A stretch of DNA of 64,000 bases from Lachnoanaerobaculum orale (lineage in GTDB: Bacteria > Bacillota > Clostridia > Lachnospirales > Lachnospiraceae), in the NCBI RefSeq assembly GCF_003862485.1, contig NZ_RRCM01000001.1, forward strand, positions 964,280-1,028,279, written 5' to 3'. Made by a program: the position numbers and the translations under genes. This document shows, piece by piece, positions 8,554 to 17,800 of the stretch (positions are counted from its first letter, which is position 1; each line of letters starts with the position of its first letter). Under the pieces are notes generated by a model, which did no database searches, was not told where the DNA came from, and saw only the letters and a list, made by a program, of their open reading frames with translations.

Positions 8554-9894
8554 ATGAAAGAATTAAAGAAACACATATTAAAATATTTTACAAGCGCAAG
8601 AGTTATTTTGTTCGGATTTATTATTATGATATTTCTTGGCGCTGCAGTTTTGAGTTTACCGATTTCATCAAGAACCGGAGAATGGACTCCGTTTATTGAT
8701 ACTTTATTTACGGCAACAAGTGCAAGTTGTGTTACAGGTCTTGTTGTGTATGATACGGCAACACATTGGTCAGTTATAGGAAAAATTATAATAATTGCTA
8801 TGATTCAATGTGGAGGCTTGGGTGTTGTAACTATGTTGACAATATTTAGCAGGGTTACAGGTAAAAAAATTGGGCTTAGAGACAGAGCTACTTTACAAAG
8901 CGCATTGTCAACACCTCAAATAGGTGGAATTGTAAGACTGACAAGCTTTATATTTAAAGGCACAATAATCATAGAGATGATAGGTGCTTTGGTTATGTTC
9001 CCTGTTTTTTTGAAAGATTTCGGAGTTATGAAGGGCATATATTATTCAATATTTCATTCCATATCGGCATTTTGTAATGCAGGATTTGATCTTATGGGTG
9101 ACGTGAGTGAATTTTCATCTGTTACAATGTATCAGTCTGATATAGCAATAAATGTTTCGATAATTATGCTTATTTTGGTAGGAGGTCTGGGATTTTTGGT
9201 ATGGCAGGATATAGCTGAGCATAAATTTAGGGTGTCCGGATATTCCACTCAAACCAAAGTTGTTTTGACTATGAGTCTTATTCTAATATTATTCCCAAGT
9301 GTCATATTCTTCTTTACGGAATTTAAAGGACTCGACTTTAAAACAAGACTTTTATCCAGTGTTTTTCAAGCGGTTACTCCGAGAACGGCAGGTTTTAATA
9401 CGGCAGATTATTCAAAATTCAGTGACAACGGAATTGCCATAACTATAATTTTGATGTTGATAGGAGGCGGTTCCGGTTCTACGGCAGGCGGTATAAAGAT
9501 GAGTACTGTTTTTATTTTGTTTGCAACATTGTTCTCAGTATTTAAGCAAGATAAAGAAGTTGCCATATATAATAGGAGAATAGAACCTGATATAATAAAG
9601 AATGCAATCAGTGTCTTTGTATTGGACATAGTTCTTTTTATTGTGGGAGCAATGATTATAAGCGGAATAGAAGGATTTTCATTAAAGGAGACTATGTTTG
9701 AGAGTGCATCTGCAGTAGCAACAGTTGGACTTACATTGGGAATAACTCCACATCTGGGTGTTATATCAAAGATTTTATTGATAATTATGATGTATATAGG
9801 AAGAGTTGGAGGAATAACACTGATATTTGCTGCTGTTTCACCTAAGAAAAACGGAAATGCAAGATATCCGAAGGATCAGATAGCGGTAGGATAA
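8554..9894 (+). CDS. TrkH/KtrB-family potassium uptake membrane protein
   Basis: This 446-residue membrane protein forms the K+ pore of a Trk/Ktr system and partners the cytoplasmic gating protein encoded next. Four repeated pore loops are visible, with filter-like segments such as TSASCVTGL, SAFCNAGFDL, TPRTAGFN and ASAVATVGLTLG, each containing the conserved Gly. GGGSGSTAGGIKMST matches the gating-loop region of the family. I use ATG 8554; an upstream TTG at 8533 would put the start inside the terminator stem. The ribosome site is weak (GAGTGAG) and I see no separate strong promoter, so expression may depend on read-through of the terminator at 8504. Confidence 0.9.
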   Translation: MKELKKHILKYFTSARVILFGFIIMIFLGAAVLSLPISSRTGEWTPFIDTLFTATSASCVTGLVVYDTATHWSVIGKIIIIAMIQCGGLGVVTMLTIFSRVTGKKIGLRDRATLQSALSTPQIGGIVRLTSFIFKGTIIIEMIGALVMFPVFLKDFGVMKGIYYSIFHSISAFCNAGFDLMGDVSEFSSVTMYQSDIAINVSIIMLILVGGLGFLVWQDIAEHKFRVSGYSTQTKVVLTMSLILILFPSVIFFFTEFKGLDFKTRLLSSVFQAVTPRTAGFNTADYSKFSDNGIAITIILMLIGGGSGSTAGGIKMSTVFILFATLFSVFKQDKEVAIYNRRIEPDIIKNAISVFVLDIVLFIVGAMIISGIEGFSLKETMFESASAVATVGLTLGITPHLGVISKILLIIMMYIGRVGGITLIFAAVSPKKNGNARYPKDQIAVG

Positions 9895-9967
9895 AGAGAA
9901 AAAGTCATATCAAATACAGAAAGGCGGTGTAGTGGTTTAAATTAAGAAATCACTGATGACAGGTAAT

Positions 9968-10654
9968 ATGAAAAGTTTTTTAGTAATAGGAGTGGGCAGA
10001 TTCGGTCGACATGTTTGTAAGAAGTTGTTTGAATTGGGATATGATGTAATGGCAGTAGACAGAAATGAAGAATGTATAGAGCGAGTATTGCCATATACCG
10101 TCAATTCCATAATAGGAGACAGTACAAATGGAGATTTTATAAAGTCAATAGGTGTAGGAAATTTCGACACTTGCTTTGTGGCAATAGGTGATGATTTTCA
10201 AACTTCACTTGAAACAACATCACTGCTTAGTGAGTGTGGAGCAAAGTATGTAGTATCCAGAGCATCCAGAGATACGCAAGCAAAATTTCTTTTAAGAAAC
10301 GGTGCCGATGAGGTTGTTTATCCTGAAAGACAACTTGCTGAATGGAGTGCTATAAGATACAGCTCAAATAATATTTCAAATTATATTGAATTGCCGGGAG
10401 ATAACTCTATATTTGAATTTAAAGTGCCTAAGGACTGGATAGGTAAGAGTATATTGGAGTTGGAAATAAGAAAAAAATATAATTTGAATATAATGGCAAT
10501 AAAACTGGACGGTAATTGGAATATGAGAATTAATCCGAGTATCATATTTGAGGATGAACAAAGTATATTGGTGTATGGAGAAAATAAAGATCTTGAAAAA
10601 TTCTTTGAGGTTGAGTCACGTAATTTAAATAACGGGGGTAAAGATCGTGGATAA
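9968..10654 (+). CDS. TrkA/KtrA potassium channel gating protein
   Basis: This 228-residue protein is a cytoplasmic RCK gating subunit that binds nucleotide and controls the TrkH-type pore. The Rossmann motif GVGRFGRH (residues 8-15) and the acidic end of the second strand (VMAVDRNEE) are visible, and a C-terminal TrkA_C domain covers roughly residues 140-220. One RCK unit is present, as in KtrA rather than the double-unit enterobacterial TrkA. The family usually begins MKSFLVIG, so ATG 9968 is preferred; ATG 9956 adds four residues. Its end overlaps the next gene by 8 bases. Confidence 0.9.
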   Translation: MKSFLVIGVGRFGRHVCKKLFELGYDVMAVDRNEECIERVLPYTVNSIIGDSTNGDFIKSIGVGNFDTCFVAIGDDFQTSLETTSLLSECGAKYVVSRASRDTQAKFLLRNGADEVVYPERQLAEWSAIRYSSNNISNYIELPGDNSIFEFKVPKDWIGKSILELEIRKKYNLNIMAIKLDGNWNMRINPSIIFEDEQSILVYGENKDLEKFFEVESRNLNNGGKDRG

Positions 10655-11219
10655 TGTCATATGTATAAGAGAGGCAAGTATATATGATACGGAGAAGTTG
10701 CTTGATATATATTCATATTATGTAGAGAAAACGGCAATTTCTTTTGAAACAAAGGTTCCATGTTATGAAGATTTTAAGGGCAGAGTAGAAAAAACATTGC
10801 AAAATTATCCGTATTTTGTAGCCGTAGAAGATAAAGAGATACTCGGATATGCATATCTCAGTCCTTTTGTAGGAAGAAGCGCCTATGATCTTAGTGCGGA
10901 GACCACCATATATTTAAAACACGGCAACAGTAATAAGGGCATAGGTAAGGCACTTTACTCCAAAATAGAAAAAGCTGCAAAGAAGCAGAATATAACCAAT
11001 CTTTATTCATGTATAGGATATACGGATAATGAGGATGAATATTTGACCAATAACAGTGCAAGTTTTCATGAACATATGGGCTATAAACTTATAGGAAAGT
11101 TCACTAACTGCGGTCATAAGTTCGGTAGATGGTATCATATGGTGTGGATGGAGAAGATAATAGGAGAGCATAAAGAGATTAAAGAGTTTTTAAAATATTC
11201 GGATATAAAAAGTTTTTAA
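10647..11219 (+). CDS. GNAT N-acetyltransferase (PAT/bar-like)
   Basis: This 190-residue protein has the GNAT fold of the phosphinothricin/methionine sulfoximine acetyltransferase group: IREASIYDTEKLLDIYSYYV at the N-terminus, AETTIYLKHGNSNKGIGKAL as the acetyl-CoA binding region (motif A, about residues 80-99) and a final aromatic segment GRWYHMVWMEK. It would acetylate an amino group of a small molecule; the substrate is not clear. It starts with GTG at 10647 behind GGGGGTAAAG and overlaps trkA by 8 bases, so it is co-transcribed with the potassium genes. A bidirectional terminator follows. Confidence 0.85.
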   Translation: MDNVICIREASIYDTEKLLDIYSYYVEKTAISFETKVPCYEDFKGRVEKTLQNYPYFVAVEDKEILGYAYLSPFVGRSAYDLSAETTIYLKHGNSNKGIGKALYSKIEKAAKKQNITNLYSCIGYTDNEDEYLTNNSASFHEHMGYKLIGKFTNCGHKFGRWYHMVWMEKIIGEHKEIKEFLKYSDIKSF

Positions 11220-11225
11220 AAAAAT

Positions 11226-11248
11226 CGCCTCCATATAATGTGGAGGCG
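11226..11248. terminator. Bidirectional terminator between the acetyltransferase gene and dapL
   Basis: Arms CGCCTCCA (11226-11233) and TGGAGGCG (11241-11248) with a 7-base loop, flanked by A-rich and T-rich runs on both sides. It can end both converging transcripts. Confidence 0.85.
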
Positions 11249-11256
11249 AAAAAATA

Positions 11257-12474
11257 TTAAAGTACATTTCGTATTCTTTTTACAGCTTCAACGGTATTCT
11301 CATGTTTTCCGAATGCTGTAAGTCTGAAGTAGCCGTTTCCGCCGGGACCGAATCCTTCTCCCGGAGTTCCTACAACATTTGCCTTTTCAAGCAGAAAATC
11401 AAAGAAATCCCATCCTGTCATATTGTCAGGTGTCTTCAACCAAATATAAGGAGCGTTGATACCTCCGAAGAGTTTAAGGTTTGTATCCTTTAATCCGTTC
11501 AATATGGTGTCACAGTTTTGCATATAGTAGTTGACCAATCCTTTAACTTCCTCTTGGCCTTGTGCAGAGTAAACCGCTTCACCGGCTCTTTGTACAATAT
11601 AAGGCGCACCGTTATATTTTGTACCGTGACGTCTTGCCCACATATCATGAAGTGAACAGCCGTCCATAATCAAATCCTTAGGAACCACCGCATATCCGAG
11701 ACGCAAACCTGTAAAACCTGCAGTCTTTGAGAAAGAGCGAAGTTCAATAGCACAGGTCTTTGCACCGCTACATTCATAGATTGAATGCGGAACGTCGTCT
11801 TCTCTTATATATGCCTCGTATGCGGCGTCATATATAATCACAGACTTGCTTGCATTGGCTGCATCAACCCATTTTTGGAGTTCACTTTTTTTCATAGTTG
11901 CACCGGTAGGATTGTTCGGGAAGCAAAGATAGATAATATCAGGCATGATATACGGCAACTTCGGAGCAAAGTTGTTTTCGGCACTGCACAGCATATATGT
12001 GATATTTGAAAACTTACTCAAATCTGCGATATAGTCGCCTGCACGACCTGCCATAACATTGGAGTCAACATATACGGGGTATACAGGGTCACATACACCT
12101 ACAGTGTTGTCAAGGGAAAAAAGTTCCTGAATATTTCCCGAATCGCATTTTGCACCGTCGGATACAAAGATTTCGTCAGCCGAAATATCGCAGCCGCGTT
12201 TTTCAAAGTCGTTCTTTGCAATAGCTTCACGAAGGAAGCTATAACCGAGGTCGGGAGCGTAGCCGCGAAAAGTTTCCTCATGTGCCATCTCGTCAACTGA
12301 AGTATGAAGCGCATCTATAACACTTTTTGTAAGCGGTCTTGTAACATCACCGATACCGAGGCGAATAATATCCTTGTCAGGATTTGCATTTTTATAATTT
12401 TCTATTTTCTTTGCAATGGCGGAAAACAAATAACTGCCGGGAAGTTTCTGAAAATTCGTATTGATTTTTAACAT
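11257..12474 (-). CDS. dapL: LL-diaminopimelate aminotransferase
   Basis: This 405-residue class I PLP aminotransferase converts tetrahydrodipicolinate directly to LL-diaminopimelate in the lysine and peptidoglycan pathway, bypassing succinyl or acetyl intermediates. Family marks include LPGSYLFSAIAKKI near the N-terminus, RLGIGDVTRPL, FPNNPTGATM and the PLP-binding Lys in SFSKTAGFTGLRLG. Length matches DapL (about 400-410). ATG 12474 has GGAGCAATAA upstream. It is read against its neighbours and shares a 160-base divergent control region with the glutamine synthetase gene. Confidence 0.94.
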   Translation of the reverse strand: MLKINTNFQKLPGSYLFSAIAKKIENYKNANPDKDIIRLGIGDVTRPLTKSVIDALHTSVDEMAHEETFRGYAPDLGYSFLREAIAKNDFEKRGCDISADEIFVSDGAKCDSGNIQELFSLDNTVGVCDPVYPVYVDSNVMAGRAGDYIADLSKFSNITYMLCSAENNFAPKLPYIMPDIIYLCFPNNPTGATMKKSELQKWVDAANASKSVIIYDAAYEAYIREDDVPHSIYECSGAKTCAIELRSFSKTAGFTGLRLGYAVVPKDLIMDGCSLHDMWARRHGTKYNGAPYIVQRAGEAVYSAQGQEEVKGLVNYYMQNCDTILNGLKDTNLKLFGGINAPYIWLKTPDNMTGWDFFDFLLEKANVVGTPGEGFGPGGNGYFRLTAFGKHENTVEAVKRIRNVL

Positions 12475-12517
12475 TTATTGCTCCTTTATATTGAAGTTTA
12501 TGACTTTTTAAGTCTGT

Positions 12518-12546
12518 ACTTTAAATCTAAATTTTTGGAATGTCAA
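12518..12546 (-). promoter_or_regulatory. Promoter of dapL
   Basis: On the minus strand TTGACA (12546-12541) and TAAAGT (12523-12518) are 17 bases apart, about 45 bases before the dapL start. Confidence 0.6.
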
Positions 12547-12589
12547 TAAGAATTTAAAAAATTGCATTTAAAAAATCTGAAAGAAGAGG

Positions 12590-12618
12590 TTGACAAATGC
12601 TGTTTGTGAGGATAGAAT
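12590..12618 (+). promoter_or_regulatory. Promoter of the type III glutamine synthetase gene
   Basis: TTGACA (12590-12595) and TAGAAT (12613-12618) with a 17-base spacer, a near-consensus housekeeping promoter. Initiation near 12625 would be about 10 bases before the leader terminator. Confidence 0.75.
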
Positions 12619-12633
12619 GTAGCACATATTTGC

Positions 12634-12671
12634 AAAGGTGCAACGGAATTATTTTCTGTTGCACCTTTTTT
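12634..12671 (+). terminator. Leader terminator/attenuator upstream of glutamine synthetase
   Basis: Arms 12634-12648 and 12654-12668 form a 15-base-pair stem (one G-U) with the loop TTATT, followed by six T (12666-12671). It is a complete intrinsic terminator placed between the promoter and the GGAGG of the gene (12676-12680). It can only be useful if read-through is regulated. I see no tandem-hairpin ANTAR-type site or riboswitch core upstream, since only about 10 leader bases precede it. Confidence 0.8.
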
Positions 12672-12688
12672 CATTGGAGGATAGCAAT

Positions 12689-14776
12689 ATGATAGTACCC
12701 GATATTTATGGTAGCTCAGTTTTTAACGATAGTGTAATGAGATCAAAGTTGCCGAAGGATATTTACAAGGCATTGAAAAAGACAATTGAAAATAATACAC
12801 ATTTGGAACTTGACGTAGCTAATGCGGTTGCGGTTGCTATGAAGGAGTGGGCGGTTGATCACGGTGCAACACATTATACACACTGGTTTCAGCCTCTTAC
12901 AGGTTCAACAGCTGAAAAACATGACAGCTTTATTTCTCCGATGGAGAACGGAGAAGTACTTATGGGATTTTCAGGTAAGGAGCTTATAAAGGGTGAACCC
13001 GATGCATCATCATTCCCTTCAGGAGGGCTGCGTGCAACCTGTGAGGCAAGAGGATATACAGCATGGGATCCGACATCTCCGGCATTCATAAAGGACGGAA
13101 CACTTTGCATTCCGACAGCATTTTGCTCATACAGCGGTGAGGCTCTGGATACAAAAACTCCGCTGCTTCGCTCAATGGATGCTCTTAACAAGCAGGCTGT
13201 CAGAGTATTGCACGCAATAGGACTTAGTGACGTCAATCATATAATAACGACAGTAGGAGCCGAACAGGAGTATTTTTTGATTGATGAAAACGATTATAAG
13301 AAAAGAAAAGACCTTATATTTACAGGAAGAACACTCCTTGGAGCAGGTGCGCCGAAGGGGCAGGAAATGGATGATCACTATTTCGGTACATTAAAGCCGA
13401 GAGTATCTGCTTATATGCATGACTTGGACACGGAACTTTGGAAACTTGGAATACCTGCAAAGACAAAACACAACGAGGTTGCACCATGCCAACATGAGCT
13501 TGCTCCTGTATTTGATACTTGTAATGTTGCGGTTGACAGGAATCAACTTACAATGGAGATGATGAAAAAGGTTGCTAAAAAGCACGGATATGTCTGCTTA
13601 TTGCACGAGAAGCCTTTTGAAGGAATCAACGGTTCGGGAAAGCACGACAACTGGTCACTGTGTACCGATACAGGTATAAATTTGCTGGATCCGGGAAAGA
13701 CACCGGGAGATAATATAAAGTTTTTGGTATTTTTAGCAGCGGTTGTTAATGCTGTGGATGAATACGCCGACCTGATGAGATTTTCGGTTGCAAGTGCGGG
13801 AAACGACCACAGACTGGGAGCAAATGAAGCACCTCCCGCAATCATTTCAATATTCCTTGGAGATGAGTTAAAGTCAGTGGTGGATGCGATAGAAAACGAT
13901 GAGTTCTTCGGAAAAGTTGAAAAGGTAAAGATGGAGATGGGAGCTGCCGTTATACCTCATTTTACAAGAGATAATACGGACAGAAACAGAACATCACCGT
14001 TTGCATTTACCGGAAATAAATTTGAGTTCAGATCCCTAGGTTCATCCGCATCTGTTGCAGAACCGAATATTGTGCTCAATACGGCTGTTGCGGAAATTTT
14101 AAAGAGATTTGCAGACAGATTGGAAAGTGTAGAAGGAGATAAGAGCGATGCAATCCATGAGTTGATTAGGGAAACATTTAAAAAGCACAGCAGAGTAATA
14201 TTCAACGGAAACGGTTATTCGGATGAGTGGATAGAAGAAGCGACAAAAAGAGGTCTTTATAATTATAAGTCAACACCTGATGTACTGCCTGTATTCCTTG
14301 CGGATAAGAACAGAAAGCTTTTTAACGATCACGGAGTATACAGTGACGGAGAGCTTGAATCAAGATATGAAATAAAAGTGGAAACCTATTGTAAGACATT
14401 GCATATAGAAGCAAGAACATTGGTAGATATGCTTATTCATGATATTTTACCTTCCATCTCAAAGTACACCGACAGTATAGCCGACAGTATAATAAAGAGA
14501 AGACAGGTATCGGATATACCTACAGAGTCTGATGAGCTTAGAATGAGAAAGCTGGTTGTAGGATATGAGACCTTGTCAAAGCTTTGTGATAAGCTGAAAG
14601 AAGAAATAAAGGTGGCGGATGCGACAGCGGATTTGCTTGCTCAGGCAAAATATTATCACGAAAATATCTTGGCGGTAATGGATGATATTCGTATGTTAAG
14701 TGATAAGATTGAAGAAGAGATGCCTAAGGAATTCATTTCATATCCGACATATGCAGATATGTTGTTTTATGTGTAA
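12689..14776 (+). CDS. glnN: Glutamine synthetase type III
   Basis: This 695-residue enzyme makes glutamine from glutamate, ammonia and ATP. It has the length and features of the GSIII family (about 700 residues): an N-terminal extension with VAVAMKEWAVDHGATHYTHW, the metal-binding GAEQEYFLID, FEGINGSGKHDNWSL and NEVAPCQHELAP, and a C-terminal helical domain (GYETLSKLCDKLKEE). I set the start at ATG 12689 with GGAGG at 12676; a longer in-frame reading from 12638 would translate through the terminator hairpin and is rejected. It lies directly upstream of the glutamate synthase pair, giving a GS-GOGAT block, with a leader terminator suggesting attenuation control. Confidence 0.95.
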   Translation: MIVPDIYGSSVFNDSVMRSKLPKDIYKALKKTIENNTHLELDVANAVAVAMKEWAVDHGATHYTHWFQPLTGSTAEKHDSFISPMENGEVLMGFSGKELIKGEPDASSFPSGGLRATCEARGYTAWDPTSPAFIKDGTLCIPTAFCSYSGEALDTKTPLLRSMDALNKQAVRVLHAIGLSDVNHIITTVGAEQEYFLIDENDYKKRKDLIFTGRTLLGAGAPKGQEMDDHYFGTLKPRVSAYMHDLDTELWKLGIPAKTKHNEVAPCQHELAPVFDTCNVAVDRNQLTMEMMKKVAKKHGYVCLLHEKPFEGINGSGKHDNWSLCTDTGINLLDPGKTPGDNIKFLVFLAAVVNAVDEYADLMRFSVASAGNDHRLGANEAPPAIISIFLGDELKSVVDAIENDEFFGKVEKVKMEMGAAVIPHFTRDNTDRNRTSPFAFTGNKFEFRSLGSSASVAEPNIVLNTAVAEILKRFADRLESVEGDKSDAIHELIRETFKKHSRVIFNGNGYSDEWIEEATKRGLYNYKSTPDVLPVFLADKNRKLFNDHGVYSDGELESRYEIKVETYCKTLHIEARTLVDMLIHDILPSISKYTDSIADSIIKRRQVSDIPTESDELRMRKLVVGYETLSKLCDKLKEEIKVADATADLLAQAKYYHENILAVMDDIRMLSDKIEEEMPKEFISYPTYADMLFYV

Positions 14777-14824
14777 TAAATAAAATCTTCATATAATAAT
14801 GAAGTATAGTTTGGAGGAAATATT

Positions 14825-17800
14825 TTGAATTGTAACAAAGGATTATACAGAGCCGAATTTGAGCATGACAACTGCGGTATCGGTGCTGTTGTAAATATTA
14901 AAGGAAATCAGACACACGCTCTTGTGGATGACGCCTTGAAAATAGTAGAAAATCTTGAGCATAGAGCCGGAAAAGATGCAGATGAAAAGACAGGTGACGG
15001 TGTCGGAATTTTGACTCAGATTCCACATGATTTTTTTAAGAAGGTATGTGCTTTTGAAAAAATTGAGCTTGGTGAGGCAAGAAGCTATGCTGTAGGTATG
15101 TTCTTCTTTCCGCAAAACGAGCTTCAAAAAAGACAGTCTCAAAAGATGTTTGAGGTTATTACAAAAAAAGCCGGTCTGAAATTTTTGGGATGGAGAAAGG
15201 TTCCGGTTGTTAAGGCGGTACTTGGAAATAAGGCATTGGAGAGTATGCCTGAAATCTGTCAGGGATTTATAGAGAGACCTAAAAAAGCAAAGGAAGATAT
15301 AGATTTTGACCGTATGCTCTATATAGTTCGCCGTGAGTTTGAACAGAGCAGTACACATACATATGTGCTTTCACTTTCTTGCAGAACTATTGTATACAAG
15401 GGAATGTTCTTAGTAGGTCAGCTTAGAACATTCTTTGAAGATTTGCAGGATAAGGACTACAAGTCTGCAATTGCAATGGTGCATTCAAGATTCTCTACAA
15501 ATACAAATCCAAGCTGGGAGAGAGCACATCCGAACAGGATGCTTGTTCACAACGGTGAGATCAACACTATCAAAGGAAATGTTGATAAGATGCTTGCAAG
15601 GGAGGAGACAATGTCAAGTGTAAACTTCTCGGATGAAGCAATGACAAGTGTACTTCCTGTAATATCTTCAGAGGGTTCGGACTCGGCAATGCTTGACAAC
15701 ACACTTGAATTTTTGGTTATGTCCGGGATGGAGTTGCCTTTTGCAGCAAGTATCCTGATTCCGGAGCCTTGGGCACATAATGATACGATTTCACAGGAGG
15801 TGCGTGATTTCTATCAGTATTATGCAACAATGATGGAGCCTTGGGACGGTCCTGCATCAATACTTTATTCGGACGGTGATGTAATGGGGGCAATACTTGA
15901 CAGAAACGGACTTAGGCCGTCACGTTACTATCTGACAAATGATGACAGACTTATTCTCAGCTCCGAAGTGGGTGTTTTGCCGATTGATGAAAGCAAGATA
16001 ATAAAGAAAGAAAGACTCCATCCGGGAAAAATTCTTCTTATAGATACAAAGAAAAAAAGACTCTTTACAGATGAAGAACTGAAAGAAAGATATGCTACTA
16101 AAGAGCCTTACGGTGAGTGGCTTGATATGAATCTGCTCACAATGGATAAAATCAAGATGCCTAATGCAAAGGTAAAACATTTTGAAGATGAGGATTTTAA
16201 AAGATTGTTGAAATCCTTCGGATATAACTATGAGGAGTACACTGAAGAGATTGAAGCAATGGCAAGGACCGGTAATGAGCTTGTAGGTGCAATGGGTGTG
16301 GATACTCCGCTTGCGGTACTTTCAAAGGAGTATCAGCCTTTATTCAGTTACTTTAAACAGCTTTTTGCGCAGGTTACAAATCCGCCTATTGATTCTATCA
16401 GAGAGAAGATAGTTACTTCAATGTCCGTATATCTCGGAAAAAACGGAAATCTTTTATGTGAGCAGCCGAAAAACTGTAATGTATTAAAACTTGACAATCC
16501 GATACTTTCAGACCTTGATTTATTGCGTATCAGGAATATAAAAACTCCGGGATTTAAGGTGGCACAGGTACCGATTACCTATTATAAGAGTACTCCGATG
16601 GAGAGAGTACTTGATCATCTCTTTGTCGAGGTGGATAAGGTTTACAGAGAAGGAGCAAATATACTTATTCTCTCAGACAGAGGAGTGGATGAAAACCATG
16701 TCGCTATTCCGTCACTTTTGGCTGTAGCGGCGGTGCACGGACATCTTGTAAGGACAAAGAAAGCAACTGCAATGTCAATCATATTGGAGTCCGGAGAGCC
16801 GAGAGTGGTTCATCACTTTGCAACATTGCTCGGATTCGGTGCAAGTGCGGTCAATCCGTATTTGGCACATGCAGCTATCGAAAAGCTTTGTGCAAGTGAT
16901 TTGCTTGAAAAAGATTATTATGCGGCTGTAAGTGACTATGATATGGCGGTTTCCACAGGTATTGTAAAGATTGCTTCAAAGATGGGAATTTCAACAATAC
17001 AGTCATATCAGGGCAGTAAGATGTTTGAAGCTATAGGTATATCCAAGGATGTTATTGACAAATACTTTACAGGAGTTGTAAGTCCGGTAGACGGAATTAC
17101 ACTTGAGGATATTGAAAGAGCAACCGATGAGCAACACTCAAAGGCGTTTGATCCGCTCGGTTTGAATACGGATTTGACTATTGCAAGCAGAGGAATGCAC
17201 AAGATGCGTTCAGGCGGAGAGGAACACAGATATAATCCTGCTACAATCCATATGTTGCAAAAGGCAACAAGAGACGGAAATTATGAAGAATTTAAGCAGT
17301 ACACACAGATGGTTGACAAGGAAGAGACCGGATATCTTCGCAGCTTAATGGATTTTGTTTACCCTGAAAAAGGAGTAAAGCTTGAAGAAGTTGAGAGTGT
17401 GGACAGTATAGTAAGAAGATTTAAGACAGGTGCGATGTCTTACGGCTCCATTTCACAGGAGGCTCATGAGGCAATGGCCGTTGCCATGAACCGTCTTAAA
17501 GGAAAATCAAATTCCGGTGAGGGAGGAGAGTCTGATGAAAGACTTGAATCGGCAGGCACTAAAAATGACAGAAGCTCAGCCATTAAGCAGGTAGCGTCAG
17601 GTCGTTTCGGAGTTACAAGCAGATATTTAACTTCCGCAAAGGAAATTCAGATTAAGCTGGCACAGGGAGCAAAGCCGGGTGAAGGCGGACATCTTCCTGC
17701 AAAGAAGGTTTATCCGTGGGTTGCAAAGACAAGACATTCAACACCGGGTGTAAGTCTGATTTCACCGCCACCACACCATGATATTTATTCAATTGAGGAT

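Noticed and set aside
12638-12688. N-terminal extension of glutamine synthetase
   Set aside because: It would translate through the terminator stem and loop; the GGAGG at 12676 fits ATG 12689.
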